The position numbers and the translations under genes were made by a program. This document shows positions 40,701 to 48,666 of a stretch of DNA of 64,000 bases, one piece after another (within the stretch, counting starts at the first letter, position 1; every line of letters starts with the position of its first letter). Source of the stretch: Neoarius graeffei. Lineage: Eukaryota > Chordata > Actinopteri > Siluriformes > Ariidae. The DNA lies in NCBI RefSeq assembly GCF_027579695.1, contig NC_083577.1, forward strand, positions 37,342,198 to 37,406,197. Direction: 5' to 3'. Under the pieces are notes generated by a model that worked only from the letters and a program-made list of their open reading frames with translations, ran no database searches and was not told where the DNA came from.

Positions 40701-43700
40701 GCAGAGTAATGAGACCGAAGGTGTCAAATTACTGGAAATTTCCAGAACAATCTTATAATCTTGTAATACAGGATGGTTTAACATCCAGGTCCCTACCAAA
40801 TCCACCACTAACTGTACAAATGTTGTTGTTTTCCACCAAAGAGGTGGGATTAGCCAACGCAGAATAGTGACGTTTGTCTCTTGTTGATGACGTGTAGGTT
40901 GCATGAATGCGACCTGTCCGGTCAGACTGCAGTCGCATGTGAAAATAACGGATATGCATCGGATTTAGGACCACATATCCAAGCGGCCTGGGTCGCATGT
41001 GAAAAAATCGGATCTGTGTCGTTCAGATTGTCAATAACAAATCGGATACAGGTCGCATATGGGCAAAAAAATCGGATATGGGTCGTTTCAGGGTGCAGTC
41101 TGAACGTAGTCTAAACCTCGAGTTCGAGTCCAGTCTCGAGTCCCCAGTGTTCAAGTCCAAGTCATTAAAAAAAATTTCAAGTCGAGTCCACTACTGATCC
41201 GAGTCAAGTCCAACACTCGGACCGCACTATTTGACGGTGGCTGTTTCAGCGCCATTAGCATGTGAATGTGCATTCTCTCTGTCAGGGAGCGCGAAGTATT
41301 CTGTCAGAGATGGTTGGGAGACGGATGTAAGTGCAGAAGGTGTGTTTATTAATACAAGTGAAGACAGGTAAACAATGCAGACCAGCAGGCAAAATTGTAA
41401 AACAGTGAAACAGGTCGAGCGAGGCACAAACAGGCTATTGCAGACTCGGCAGAGTCAAAGACGAGAATCAGGAAATCAGGGATCAGGAAACCAAACAAGG
41501 AAATAAGGCTCGGTAATGTGTCAGCAACACAACTCAATACTTTGCAAAGTAAATGTGTTTTCACGGTTTTTATACAGGCGCGCTGATTGCGCCTTAATCC
41601 TGTGCAGGTATGAGCTGTTTACGGTGCGCGCGAGAGTCCGATTGGCGCATGCACTGTCCAGAGCGTGCCCGAAAGTCGATCTCATGCACACGCCAAGGTG
41701 TGCAGGTGTGACACTCTTGCATGAAATTAGTACAAAATTAATGTAGATACAGTATAAATATCTTATGCCAAATTATTATGGCATGTTACAAAAAATAAAG
41801 AAAAAATCCCAGTCCTCGTCTCCAATTTCCGAGTCCTAATGCAGTTAATGCACGTGTCCGAGTCATCAGTGCTCAAATCCAAGTCAAGATACGAGTCCTT
41901 AAAGCTCATAGGCAACGGTTTTAATTTTATGCACATTTGAAACTGTATATGTTAAAAAAAAACCCTCTGTAATTTTCTTCTGGTCCCAAGAAGTATTGTT
42001 AATAAGTAATAATTTAAATAAGTTAGCGCAGATCGTGGCGAATTTCTGTCGGCTATTTTCATGACCACTCAGCGTGTGATGTCATTTAAGCCAAACAAAC
42101 CGCTTGAGTTGAGTCCACTTCCGTTTACTTTCATTGCCGTTCGGCTTGAGTGCAGACGTGCGTTCGGGAATTTCCAAAGAAAATCCATGCCTTATTGTTG
42201 TAGACTGTAACAATGGGACCGGTTCAGGAAGAAGTTTGTACCTTTTTCCGAGAGAGGAGAAGAGGCAGAGAGAGTGGATTGACTTTTTCTGGAAGAGGAG
42301 AAGAGGTGGAGCGAGAGGATTGGCTTTTTCTGAAAAAGGAGAAAAGGCGGAGCGAGTGGGTTGGCTTTTTCCGAAAAAGGAGAAGAGGCGGCGCGAGAGG
42401 GTTGTTTTTTTCCGGAAGAGGAGACGAGGCAGAGAGAGTGGATTGTGCGCGTGAAACAAAATCAAGCAGTCAAAGAAGAAATGGAGCAGCAACGCTCAGG
42501 CAAAAAGGAGAAGATTGGAGATAAACATTTTTACTTTTGCTTGCAATTGACAAGTCAAGAATCCTGAGGGATCCTGTACAATCATTGTGGATATGAGACA
42601 AAGGGATATTTCCTCGCTTAGAGTAGGCTATAAATAGTATAATGCCGCGGATGGCAGGCTAATGTGGCCTACCGGCGCACTGTCAAGTAATCGTTCCCTA
42701 TATCCACTAGGGAGGGCGGTTTCACTATTCTTCAAAAGGGCTCTTATTTAGTATTACGATGAAAGTAGGAATTTATCATAACTACCAGGATAAATCGTTT
42801 GGGCGCGGGTCTTGTTGAGGTCTGGGGTCACCGCGATCAGAGTCGGCCGAGTCGCTGTCCGATTCCGAGGCTACACGGCCAAACCAGTGAGCCACATTCA
42901 CCGATTGTTTCGCAACGGCCATAGGTTCATACATGTATGGTTTCACCTCTCGATATTCAATTTGGAGAGTTCCTACTTCAAAATCATTATCGCTTTCAGA
43001 CATTTTACACAACCTCTCACGGCCAAAGTCCGTACACGTGTGCTCGGTTCGCAGGTAAACACAGAACTGCTCACAGTCTGTTTGCCTTAAATGACGTCAC
43101 GACGACGGTCCCCTGGCGTGAAAGTGCGCATAAGTGAGATGTAAACAAACCTTCGGAAATTGGGCAAAACAGTATATTTTAACCGTTTTATTCAATTTTA
43201 GGGTGCAAATTAGACACCAGGAAGACTGAATCCGCTTTTTGGGTCGTTCTTCTACACAATAAAGTTGATATTCTATGTTTCACCTCCGACCGTTGCCTAT
43301 GACCTTTAAACTTAAGGCCTCTGCATGCTCTTGCGACAAGGCTTGCGCAGATAGCTTTTCGCAGACAGTTGTAATTTATCGTTGAGCGGGGAGTAATAGG
43401 CGTGCGCGATGTTATTCACCGCTACAACGCAAGGGGGCGCGAAGTCGCGAAATCGCTAGGAGTAGTTGGTGGGTGTGGTTAGTGGAGTGTTTATCCTCCG
43501 GTTACTTATAATGACTAGAACTGGAGTCGTATAGATGTACGTACTTCCTCACTTCCTCGATCAACCGCTCTTCGTGCTGCTCCATCTTCGCTCGTGTTTT
43601 TAAAAATGGCGGTAGTGGAAACAAACCAAACCGGGAAAGTAGGGAAGCGGAAGTGCGTGTACAGCGGATGTAGAGTGGACCAATCAGAGCCCTCTTGTCT

Positions 43701-46700
43701 GCGACGCTGTCTGCGAGGCTTTTGCGGTGGTCATAATTTTTGGGAGGTGCGCGCAGAGCGTCTGCGAGGGTGGGGGGGGGCTACGCTGACGCTATCTGCG
43801 ACACCGTCTGAAAGGACTGCGTTGTCAGCATAAATTGGCCTTTAAGGCATGAGTCGGACTACAAGCCTGCCATCATCATCATCTAAACACCATATCTTTT
43901 GGAAGAATGGTGTTCACCGCTCCAGCACAGTTCCAGAGACCTTTTGAATCTACGCCGAGATGCACTGAAGCCGTTCTGCTGGTGGAAGCTGTTCAGCTCG
44001 TGGTGGCTCGACACCTTACCAAAGGTGCTTTGCAGTATTTAGTTTGTCTGAACGGGAACTGAACCCTGGTGTGTTTTATTCATTTAGTGCAGTTTGTTTA
44101 AACAGGTGAGAATAAGGCAATCATGTTTGTATCTGGTTTCAAGTGAACTCTAACGAAGGTTGATTGCATTGTGAAAGTGATTCATCCATGAACTGATGTG
44201 ATGACAGGAAGTGAACCAAGCGTGCAGTATGTTGTTATAGACAAAAGCTGCTAAAAAGAGCTGTTTAGCATCCTTTCACATCCAGAGAAAATACTGGATG
44301 TGATGCATAAAACCAGTCATAAATATGATTGTTCCCCATGATGTTCTCGGTGTTCTCCATGATTTTTCATGATTAGGTTTACAGACTAACACGTTGTATG
44401 TCCAAAAGTATCTGCACACCCGCATGCAGGTCTTCCCCAAACTGGTGCCATAAAATTGGAGCGCCAAAGTGTTTAGGATGTCTCTGTATGCTGTAGAATG
44501 ACAATTTCCCTTCACTGGAACCAATGCCCCTTTTCCACCAAAGCAGTTCCAGGGCTGGTTCGGGGTAGCCTGGGCCCGCCCATCCTAAGCATGACGCAAC
44601 ACGAGGGCCTGTTCCGAGCTTAGTCTGGCCAGGCAGGCTATCTACAGCATTTCCAAGCTCCCAAAAAATCGGGAACCAGTCAACTTTGAGCATCTCCAAC
44701 GGCCCTGGGTAGAGGCGTGTTCAAGGCACTGACGTAGTAGAACTGCGACCGGAAGCCATAGATTGTTTACAGAATCTATGCCGGAAGCGCTTCATTCACA
44801 TCACGAACATGGAGCAGCAGCAAGCCTTTAACACAGCGGTAGATGCTGTATTGAAAGCATTCAACGGGAAGTTCTCATTGAAAACGGAGCAAAGAGCAGC
44901 CCTGGAGGTATTTATTGAAAGGAAGGACGTTTTCGCCTTGCTCCCGACCGGCTTCGGTAAGAGTTTAATCTACCAGTTAGCCCCGTCGCGTCGCATACGT
45001 CAGAGGAAAGAGTGATGTGATTGGTTTAAACTTCGTCACAGCCTTTTCTGGCTTCGACCAGTAGCAAACTGAGGCATTTCAGGGAGGCGGGTCAACCACG
45101 GGCTCTGGGAAACGGTTTGGCTTAATAGCTTGGCCAGACCAAATGCTCGGAGAGCTTTGAAGTCGCGTTAGCCAGGCTAGGTTCGGAACCGGGTTTTCTG
45201 CTTCCACTGACAAAGAACTGGCTCTGGGGCCAGAAAAAGCGGTTCCAGGCTAGCACCAGCTCTCTGCTGGGCCAGAGGAAAGAACCGCTTACATCAGTGG
45301 AGGGGCGGAGTTGTTAAGACCAACAACAATAACAAGACTGCGAAAGATCGCCATTTTTAAGCGACGAGAAGCCGCAGCTGTACAAACGCGAAGTCATTCA
45401 TTATTATTATTGTTGTTGTTGCTGCTGCTTCTTCCGCGTTGTTTTTGCTTCGATATTCGCGCCAAGGTTTATGCAAACGTAGCGACGTAACTGACGTATA
45501 CAGCGACGTAACTGACGTATACAGCGACGTAATGACGTGGCTTCCCTTAGCGCCGCAAGCTATGGAAAAGCAAACTGGTTCTCAGCTGGCTCGCAAGTTG
45601 AACGAGTTGTGAACCAGCACCAGCACTGGCCCCGAACCAGCCCTGGGACTGATTTGGTGGAAAAGGGGTATAAGAGGCCTAAATATGTTCCAGCATGACA
45701 ATGCACATGTGCACAAAGCGAGCTTCATGGTTTGCCAAGGTTGGTGTGAATGACCTCAAGTAGCTCGAGCCCTGGATTCAACCCCACTGAACACCTTTGG
45801 GATGAATTCCCACAGCAATGTTCAAAAATCGAGTGGAAAGCCTTCCCAGAAGAGTGGAGGTTATTGGAGTAACCAAAAAACAAACCAACCCCAAAACCCA
45901 ACCCCTCCATATTAATACACATGGTTTTGGAATGGGATGTTCAACATGCACATCTGGTCCACACAATTTTGGTTTGCTTTATGTTGTTTTTTTCCTTTAA
46001 TTTGTTGTTTGTACATATGCTGAACTGTATTTTTGGACTGGGTTCCGTCTCACCTTTTTGGTGAATGTAAAAAGGAAATTAATTATTATACATACAGGAC
46101 ACTTCTTCGATGGAATAAAAGCATGTGCTCTATTCCCTTCTAGCGAGTTTCATTCATTGGGTTTGATAGCATGCAATATTGTTAGCATATCGCTTATCCT
46201 ACGTGTATTACGTCACTCTACCCAGTGGAGAATGAGCATTGAATATCTCATCTCATCTCATCTCATCATCTCTAGCCGCTTTATCCTGTCCTACAGGGTC
46301 GCAGGCAAGCTGGAGCCTATCCCAGCTGACTACGGGCGAAAGGCGGGGTACACCCTGGACAAGTCACCAGGTCATCACAGGGCTGACACTAGACAACCAT
46401 TCACACTCACATTCACACCTACGGTCAATTTAGAGTCACCAGTTAACCTAACCTGCATGTCTTTGGACTGTGGGGGAAACCGGAGCACCCGGAGGAAACC
46501 CACGCGGACACGGGGAGAACATGCAAACTCCGCACAGAAAGGCCCTCGCCGACCACAGGGCTCGAACCCGGACCTTCTTGCTGTGAGGCAACAGTGCTAA
46601 CAACTACGTCACCGCGCCGCCCAGCGTTGAATATGGTTTACAATATTGCATGGTTGTCAAGACAACATGACGTCACGTCATTAAATACGGAAGATTTTGA

Positions 46701-46754
46701 GAGAATTCTGAAAGAGAAAGACGCATTGAGCACCTGAAAGGAATGTGTAAGTAT

Positions 46755-46788
<34 letters not shown>

Positions 46789-47988
46789 TCGGCTGGCTTT
46801 TTTCGTGGTATATCAAATATATTCCACTCAGCTACTCGTCTTCGACTCATTCAGTATCATGCTAGCTGAATGGAATATATCTGATAGACCACTCAATGCC
46901 AGCCAATATTATTTAAATGCTCTTCCTTGACAATTATTCAATTGATATGAATATTTGAGTTATGTATGATTTCATAAGCTTTTCTTTTTTCCTATCTGAG
47001 TGAGTGCTACCTCTGGTATGTCCATCATCCGCCTCTGTTTTTGGTCTCTGTAGTTCCAGTCGAGTACAAAATATCTCAATCCCTGCAGGTTCAATCCCTC
47101 TAGAAGTACAGAGGTCAAAACGGCTACTTCAATATCATCATAGAAATCACTCAATTAAATGAAAAAGCTCTCTCACGAAATGTCAGGAACGTTGAAAGTG
47201 TGCGTGCGTGCTGACCTTTCTCTATCAGGGTGCAAAGTCTGCCCGGAGTCCCCACACCGATGTGGGCCAGACTTTTACTCAGCTGCTTTATCTGCTCCTC
47301 AGCTCTGATGTGTTTGGCGAAGAGCTTCAGCACTTTAGCTTCGCCCTTAAATGTAGTCAGCTGCCTTTAACACAACAAGGAGAAAAAATGTGAACACAAA
47401 CCCCAAACACAAACTCACTTTAAACTAAGATGAAGGGACGCTCCGACTGACTTGATGAGTTCGATGGTTCGCAGGGCAGAGCTACAGAGGATGAGCAGTA
47501 CGACCGAGCGCTTTTGCGTGTGCTGCTTCTGTACTTTCGCCCACTTGGGACAAACTAAACAAGAAAAGATGAAGAGCATCATTTAATGACTGACGAATGA
47601 ACAAATCCCGCTTTTGACAGAGTGAGAGCTCGAGTTTTCAAGTTCAGCTGTGCTATTATGTAATCCATCTTTCCAAACACACACACACACACACGCGCGC
47701 ACCTTCCTTGAGGTAGGACGACAAGCTGTGCGTGAGGTCATTACTCCTCAGAAAACATGACTCTGAAATGAAAAGTAGCACACGTAAGCACTTTGAGCAG
47801 TAAAGCAGAGAGCTATGCTGAGGTTACTGAGGTGAACAGGGCGCTCCTGACTGACCTGGCAGATTGAGCTCCTCCTGTTCAATAACGGATCGCGTGACGC
47901 TGAAATGGCTCTGCACAAGGCTCCTCAGGTCAGCCGGAGAGCCAGGTGCAGGCTCTGATGTCGCCAACACATCTGTGATGGTCTTCTT
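28685..47988 (-). CDS. cmss1: cmss1, C-terminal 205 residues, spliced
   Basis: Six exons join in phase: 47988-47856, 47762-47703, 47554-47452, 47364-47216, 47099-47011, 28768-28685 (618 bp). CMSS1 is the homologue of yeast Cms1, a nuclear protein linked to the small ribosomal subunit processome. Its fold resembles one half of a DEAD-box helicase. Matching motifs: [83 protein letters not shown] and [20 protein letters not shown], the last two echoing helicase motifs. About 75 N-terminal residues are missing and I could not find their exons to the right. The last intron is 18,242 bp, full of repeats. Confidence 0.88.
28984..30614 (+). mobile_element. Tc1-like transposon (GTTGAACTCAAAATTATTAG ends)
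   Basis: 1631 bp between TA dinucleotides, with identical 30-bp inverted ends (CAGTTGAACTCAAAATTATT + AGCCCCCCTT). It inserted into an older element whose halves are about 28835-28981 and 30617-31000. It lies in the cmss1 last intron, antisense to the gene. Confidence 0.9.
29371..30397 (+). pseudogene. Tc1-like transposase, one frameshift
   Basis: The first 187 codons (29371-29934, [19 protein letters not shown]) hold the two helix-turn-helix units, a GRGRKCKIS linker and the first catalytic Asp in [11 protein letters not shown]. The frame then breaks by one extra C at 29929/29930, within PTVK|H. The second part (about 29931-30397) continues with [18 protein letters not shown] and [11 protein letters not shown], spacing DD34E. 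All three catalytic acids survive, so this is a very recent loss, or a sequencing error. Confidence 0.88.
31102..31470 (+). mobile_element. SINE family 1, full length
   Basis: A complete head (perfect A box, B box GGTTCGAGCCC), body and (GATGA)n tail. Flanks are GATGAT-rich on both sides, so the duplication is ambiguous. Confidence 0.85.
31480..31960. repeat. Possible LINE 3' region
   Basis: AAGCCCTTTATTGTCACTAG at the start resembles the 3' ends of some fish LINEs in reverse orientation. G-runs occur at 31750-31790. No coding frame. The following 31961-32950 shows no support for any feature. Confidence 0.3.
32979..33610 (-). pseudogene. Non-LTR retrotransposon 3' end (RT C-terminal region)
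   Basis: The - strand reads [36 protein letters not shown] in one frame, then [20 protein letters not shown] and [20 protein letters not shown] in another, so at least one frameshift lies near 33330-33400. This is the post-RT region of a LINE. It ends in an (ATC)n / (GAT)n run at 32979-33003, the simple-repeat tail of such elements. It is truncated at about 33610 by the next element. Confidence 0.7.
33616..34749. mobile_element. TIR element with internal palindrome and basic ORF
   Basis: The ends CAGGGATGTGATT and AATCACATCCCTG are exact inverse copies, with TAATA on both sides (33611-33615, 34750-34754). The interior has a TCTCTCGCGC microsatellite (33860-34010), a - strand frame from 34366 ([20 protein letters not shown] ... 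[10 protein letters not shown]) of unknown function, and a large imperfect palindrome (34340-34610). Confidence 0.6.
34340..34610. repeat. Imperfect palindrome, arms about 120-150 bp
   Basis: The arms meet near 34478 (CATCTCAATGACG/TGCGTCAATGAGATG). Both carry GAGGTAC, CGCTCTGTAACAACCAATGA and AAAGATGGCAGCCTCCGTGA. The left arm has an extra 22 bp (TTACGTACAGCTATCTAACA). It lies inside the TIR element at 33616. Confidence 0.75.
35026..35136 (+). pseudogene. THAP zinc finger exon with one frameshift
   Basis: ATG at 35026 starts [24 protein letters not shown], a THAP start (C-x4-C, then F.FPK). After an extra A near 35092-35096 the next frame continues [13 protein letters not shown], the expected THAP continuation with its conserved Trp, ending at AATCAG|GTGAG. 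THAP fingers are the DNA-binding domain of P-type transposases and THAP genes. Here it looks like a damaged transposon exon. Confidence 0.6.
35590..35768 (-). pseudogene. Tc1-like transposase fragment
   Basis: The - strand contains [17 protein letters not shown], the Gly-rich box of Tc1 transposases, related to the copy at 7328. Both sides are truncated. Confidence 0.7.
36421..37315 (-). mobile_element. RecQ-fragment TIR element, copy 1 (9-bp duplication)
   Basis: 895 bp. The ends TAGCCTGGCAAGCCAGAC and (complement) TAGCCTAGTAAACTAGAC agree at 14 of 18. ATCCAGAGC flanks both sides exactly (36412-36420, 37316-37324). A perfect hairpin GCCAGACTAAAT..ATTTAGTCTGGC lies just inside one end, and a second (GACCCAC.CGCTAGGC / GCCTAGCG.GTGGGTC) inside the other. 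It carries the ORF at 36859-37104. Copy 3 (57898-59483) is the same element in opposite orientation. Confidence 0.8.
36859..37104 (-). CDS. RecQ-type helicase N-terminal fragment in TIR element 1 (81 aa)
   Basis: ATG at 37104 lies in a good start context (AAAGATGGCTAC). The protein runs [66 protein letters not shown], then stops. It contains the RecQ motif 0 ([11 protein letters not shown], with its Gln) and Walker A / motif I (LPTGYGKS). DEAH box, motifs III-VI, RQC and HRDC are absent, so it cannot be a helicase; it might bind nucleotide or act as a decoy or regulator, which is speculation. A longer in-frame start exists at 37209. Confidence 0.75.
   Translation of the reverse strand: MATAREQGAFDSALESVLEELDLKFSLKHEQEEALRSFLFKKDVFAVLPTGYGKSLIYQLAPLVAKRMGLVCAVRRINKQL
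38093..38400. repeat. Foldback repeat, 75-bp arms
   Basis: 38120-38195 and 38285-38360 are inverted copies at roughly 85% (GATGAGAGGTTTCTGCCGGA, TCAATGCTTCAYGGGCTGA). The spacer is about 90 bp. Confidence 0.65.
39088..40338. mobile_element. TIR element of the CACTGCAAAAAAT type
   Basis: The ends CACTGCAAAAAATGG and TATTTTTTGCAGTG are inverted, flanked by TA. The body is AT-rich with paired motifs (AAAATAAGA / TCTTATTTT). Fragments of the same type occur at 54909-55010 and 59493-59690. Non-coding. Confidence 0.55.
40389..41111. mobile_element. PIF/Harbinger-like MITE with TAA duplication
   Basis: The ends CACTACGTTCAGACTGCAAC and (complement) GACTACGTTCAGACTGCACC extend over about 40 bp of inverted similarity (CGACCCATATCCGAT). 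TAA lies at 40386-40388 and 41112-41114. It sits inside a repeat rich in CGAGTC that continues to about 41220 and reappears at 41810-41900. Confidence 0.7.
41302..41713 (-). repeat. Possible solo LTR or LTR-like unit
   Basis: On the - strand the unit starts TGTCACACC, has TATAAAA about 150 bp in, AATAAA near the end (TTAATAAACACACC), then CTGCACTTACATC and TCTCTGACA. TG...CA ends plus a promoter and poly(A) signal are LTR-like. The flanks (TATTC and CTCTT) do not form a duplication, and no internal region was seen. Confidence 0.4.
42187..42447 (+). repeat. 41-bp minisatellite from a THAP-like sequence
   Basis: Five consecutive 41-bp units from 42241 (CTTTTTCCGAGAGAGGAGAA + GAGGCAGAGAGAGTGGATTGA and variants). 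Upstream 42187-42240 reads [20 protein letters not shown], so the first unit is the FP.EE.R..W part of a THAP finger. Because 41 is not a multiple of three, each unit shifts frame. Confidence 0.7.
42782..43012 (-). CDS. Unrecognised acidic protein fragment (76 codons)
   Basis: Starts [20 protein letters not shown] and continues [13 protein letters not shown], then an Asp/Ser-rich stretch ([14 protein letters not shown]). The SES.NDFEVGT start and PYMYEP motif resemble N-termini of transposon-linked proteins in fish, but I cannot name the family. The second Met (MSES) is a likely start. The frame stops without a zinc or nuclease motif. Confidence 0.35.
   Translation of the reverse strand: MCKMSESDNDFEVGTLQIEYREVKPYMYEPMAVAKQSVNVAHWFGRVASESDSDSADSDRGDPRPQQDPRPNDLSW
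43315..43841. mobile_element. PIF/Harbinger-like MITE, copy 2 (TTA duplication)
   Basis: Second copy of the element at 1577-2093, closely similar throughout. Begins AGGCCTCTGCATGCTC, ends AAATTGGCCT, flanked by TTA at 43312-43314 and 43842-43844. Confidence 0.65.
44566..45179 (+). mobile_element. RecQ-fragment TIR element, copy 2 (diverged)
   Basis: 614 bp. Ends TAGCCTGGG and CCAGGCTA; flanks GGTTCGGGG and GGTTCGGAA (7 of 9). The interior nucleotide sequence is unlike copies 1 and 3, yet the encoded ORF (44809-45015) is clearly homologous at protein level. Confidence 0.7.
44809..45015 (+). CDS. RecQ-type helicase N-terminal fragment in TIR element 2 (68 aa)
   Basis: [60 protein letters not shown], then a short basic end and stop. 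It keeps motif 0 ([11 protein letters not shown]) and Walker A (LPTGFGKS), and shares F-SLK-EQ--AL with [19 protein letters not shown] of the other copies. It stops at the same place, directly after motif I. Divergent DNA with matching extent and motifs suggests either that the fragment is an old, maintained part of this element family or that it was captured twice. Confidence 0.72.
   Translation: MEQQQAFNTAVDAVLKAFNGKFSLKTEQRAALEVFIERKDVFALLPTGFGKSLIYQLAPSRRIRQRKE
46075..46915. mobile_element. Foldback MITE interrupted by a SINE
   Basis: Its parts are 46075-46234 and 46635-46915. Inverted ATATATTCCACTCAGCT / AGCTGAATGGAATATAT at 46825-46885, GGCTGGC / GCCAGCC near 46791-46905, and an (AAT)n run at 46757-46787. 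Non-coding. Confidence 0.5.
46247..46622 (-). mobile_element. SINE family 1 with near-perfect duplication
   Basis: Full-length complement with (ATCTC)n tail. Flanks AGCATTGAATAT (46235-46246) and AGCGTTGAATAT (46623-46634) differ at one base. Confidence 0.85.
47011..47099 (-). CDS. cmss1: cmss1 exon: DWNYRDQK block
   Basis: Acceptor TTCTAG|AGGGAT, donor CCAGAG|GTAGCA. With one base from the previous exon it encodes [20 protein letters not shown] and [10 protein letters not shown]. The choice of this acceptor over the AG two bases on is fixed by frame. Confidence 0.9.
47216..47364 (-). CDS. cmss1: cmss1 exon: LFAKHI and VGTPGRL block
   Basis: Acceptor TAAAG|GCAGCTG, donor AGAAAG|GTCAGC. It encodes [40 protein letters not shown] and [14 protein letters not shown] is shared with DEAD-box motif Ib. 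Confidence 0.9.
47452..47554 (-). CDS. cmss1: cmss1 exon: CPKWAK block
   Basis: Acceptor GTTTAG|TTTGTC, donor ATCAA|GTCAGT. It encodes [34 protein letters not shown], matching the SS.R..ELI block of the family. Confidence 0.88.
47703..47762 (-). CDS. cmss1: cmss1 exon: [14 protein letters not shown]
   Basis: A 60-bp exon, acceptor TTTCAG|AGTCAT, donor GGAAG|GTGCGC. It encodes [22 protein letters not shown] microsatellite (47680-47694) follows the donor. Confidence 0.88.
47856..47988 (-). CDS. cmss1: cmss1 exon: ITDVLA block
   Basis: Acceptor TTCAG|AAGAAG, donor CTGCCAG|GTCAGT. It encodes [44 protein letters not shown]. The preceding, more N-terminal exons were not found up to 64000. Confidence 0.88.
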
Positions 47989-48491
47989 CTGAAGGCAGAG
48001 ATGGATCAATGATTACAAGGCATGACTAAACACCCTGAAGGCTCACCAAATTGCAGCACACACACAGAAGGCTAGGTTTTATTATCGTTATTTAATATAA
48101 TCGTTATCACAGATCATTGCAGAGTGAACATATAACTCATAACATGCTGTATTTATAGCCCAAGCACCACCAATTACTGGTAAAATATATCACTGGTATT
48201 TTACAGGCCATGTCTGTGGGTGGTAGGGGTGTGCAGTAAACTGATATAAATAAAACACCGGTAGAGAATCATCAACCAGTCCAGAAATTCAGTTTCTGTT
48301 TCTGTTGTGATTGAAAAAAAAAATTACAAAAGCAATTTTAATTTGAGTTAAATCAATAATTGTCACTAAAATCCTGCACATACAATTGTTGGGCTTTAGA
48401 GAGCGAGTGTTCACACTAAATTACTTTCCGGGATTGTTTCACTGAAATTGAGTGCATTATTATTGGATATTGCAATGAGGATATGTGATGA
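47989..48491 (-). other. cmss1 intron sequence without recognised features
   Basis: About 500 bp between the ITDVLA exon and the split SINE. AT-rich, no support for exon or element. Confidence 0.4.
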
Positions 48492-48666
48492 GAGGCGGCA
48501 CGGTGGTGTAGTGGTTAGCGCTGTCGCCTCACAGCAAGAAGGTCCGGGTTCGAGCCCCGTGGCCGGCGAGGGCCTTTCTGTGTGGGTTTCCGCGTGGGTT
48601 TCCTCCGGGTGCTCCGGTTTCCCCCACAGTCCAAAGACATGCAGGTTAGGTTAACTGGTGACTCTA

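Larger units (their letters stand above)
44527..45668. mobile_element. TIR/foldback element hosting RecQ-fragment element 2
   Basis: The ends are inverted copies over about 39 bp (CCCCTTTTCCACCAAANCAG, TCCAGGGCTGGTTCGGGG). It holds a 614-bp element with its own 9-bp duplication. Subtracting that leaves about 520 bp of GC-rich sequence with GAACCAG/CTGGTTC inverted motifs. Confidence 0.7.
44395..45930 (+). pseudogene. Tc1/mariner-type relic split by a nested element
   Basis: Left part 44395-44526 ends CACTGGAACCAATG. Right part 45669-45930 reads [14 protein letters not shown]-like sequence, then [14 protein letters not shown], a decayed form of the [13 protein letters not shown] motif of mariner/Tc1 transposases. 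The two parts are separated by the element at 44527-45668. Confidence 0.6.
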
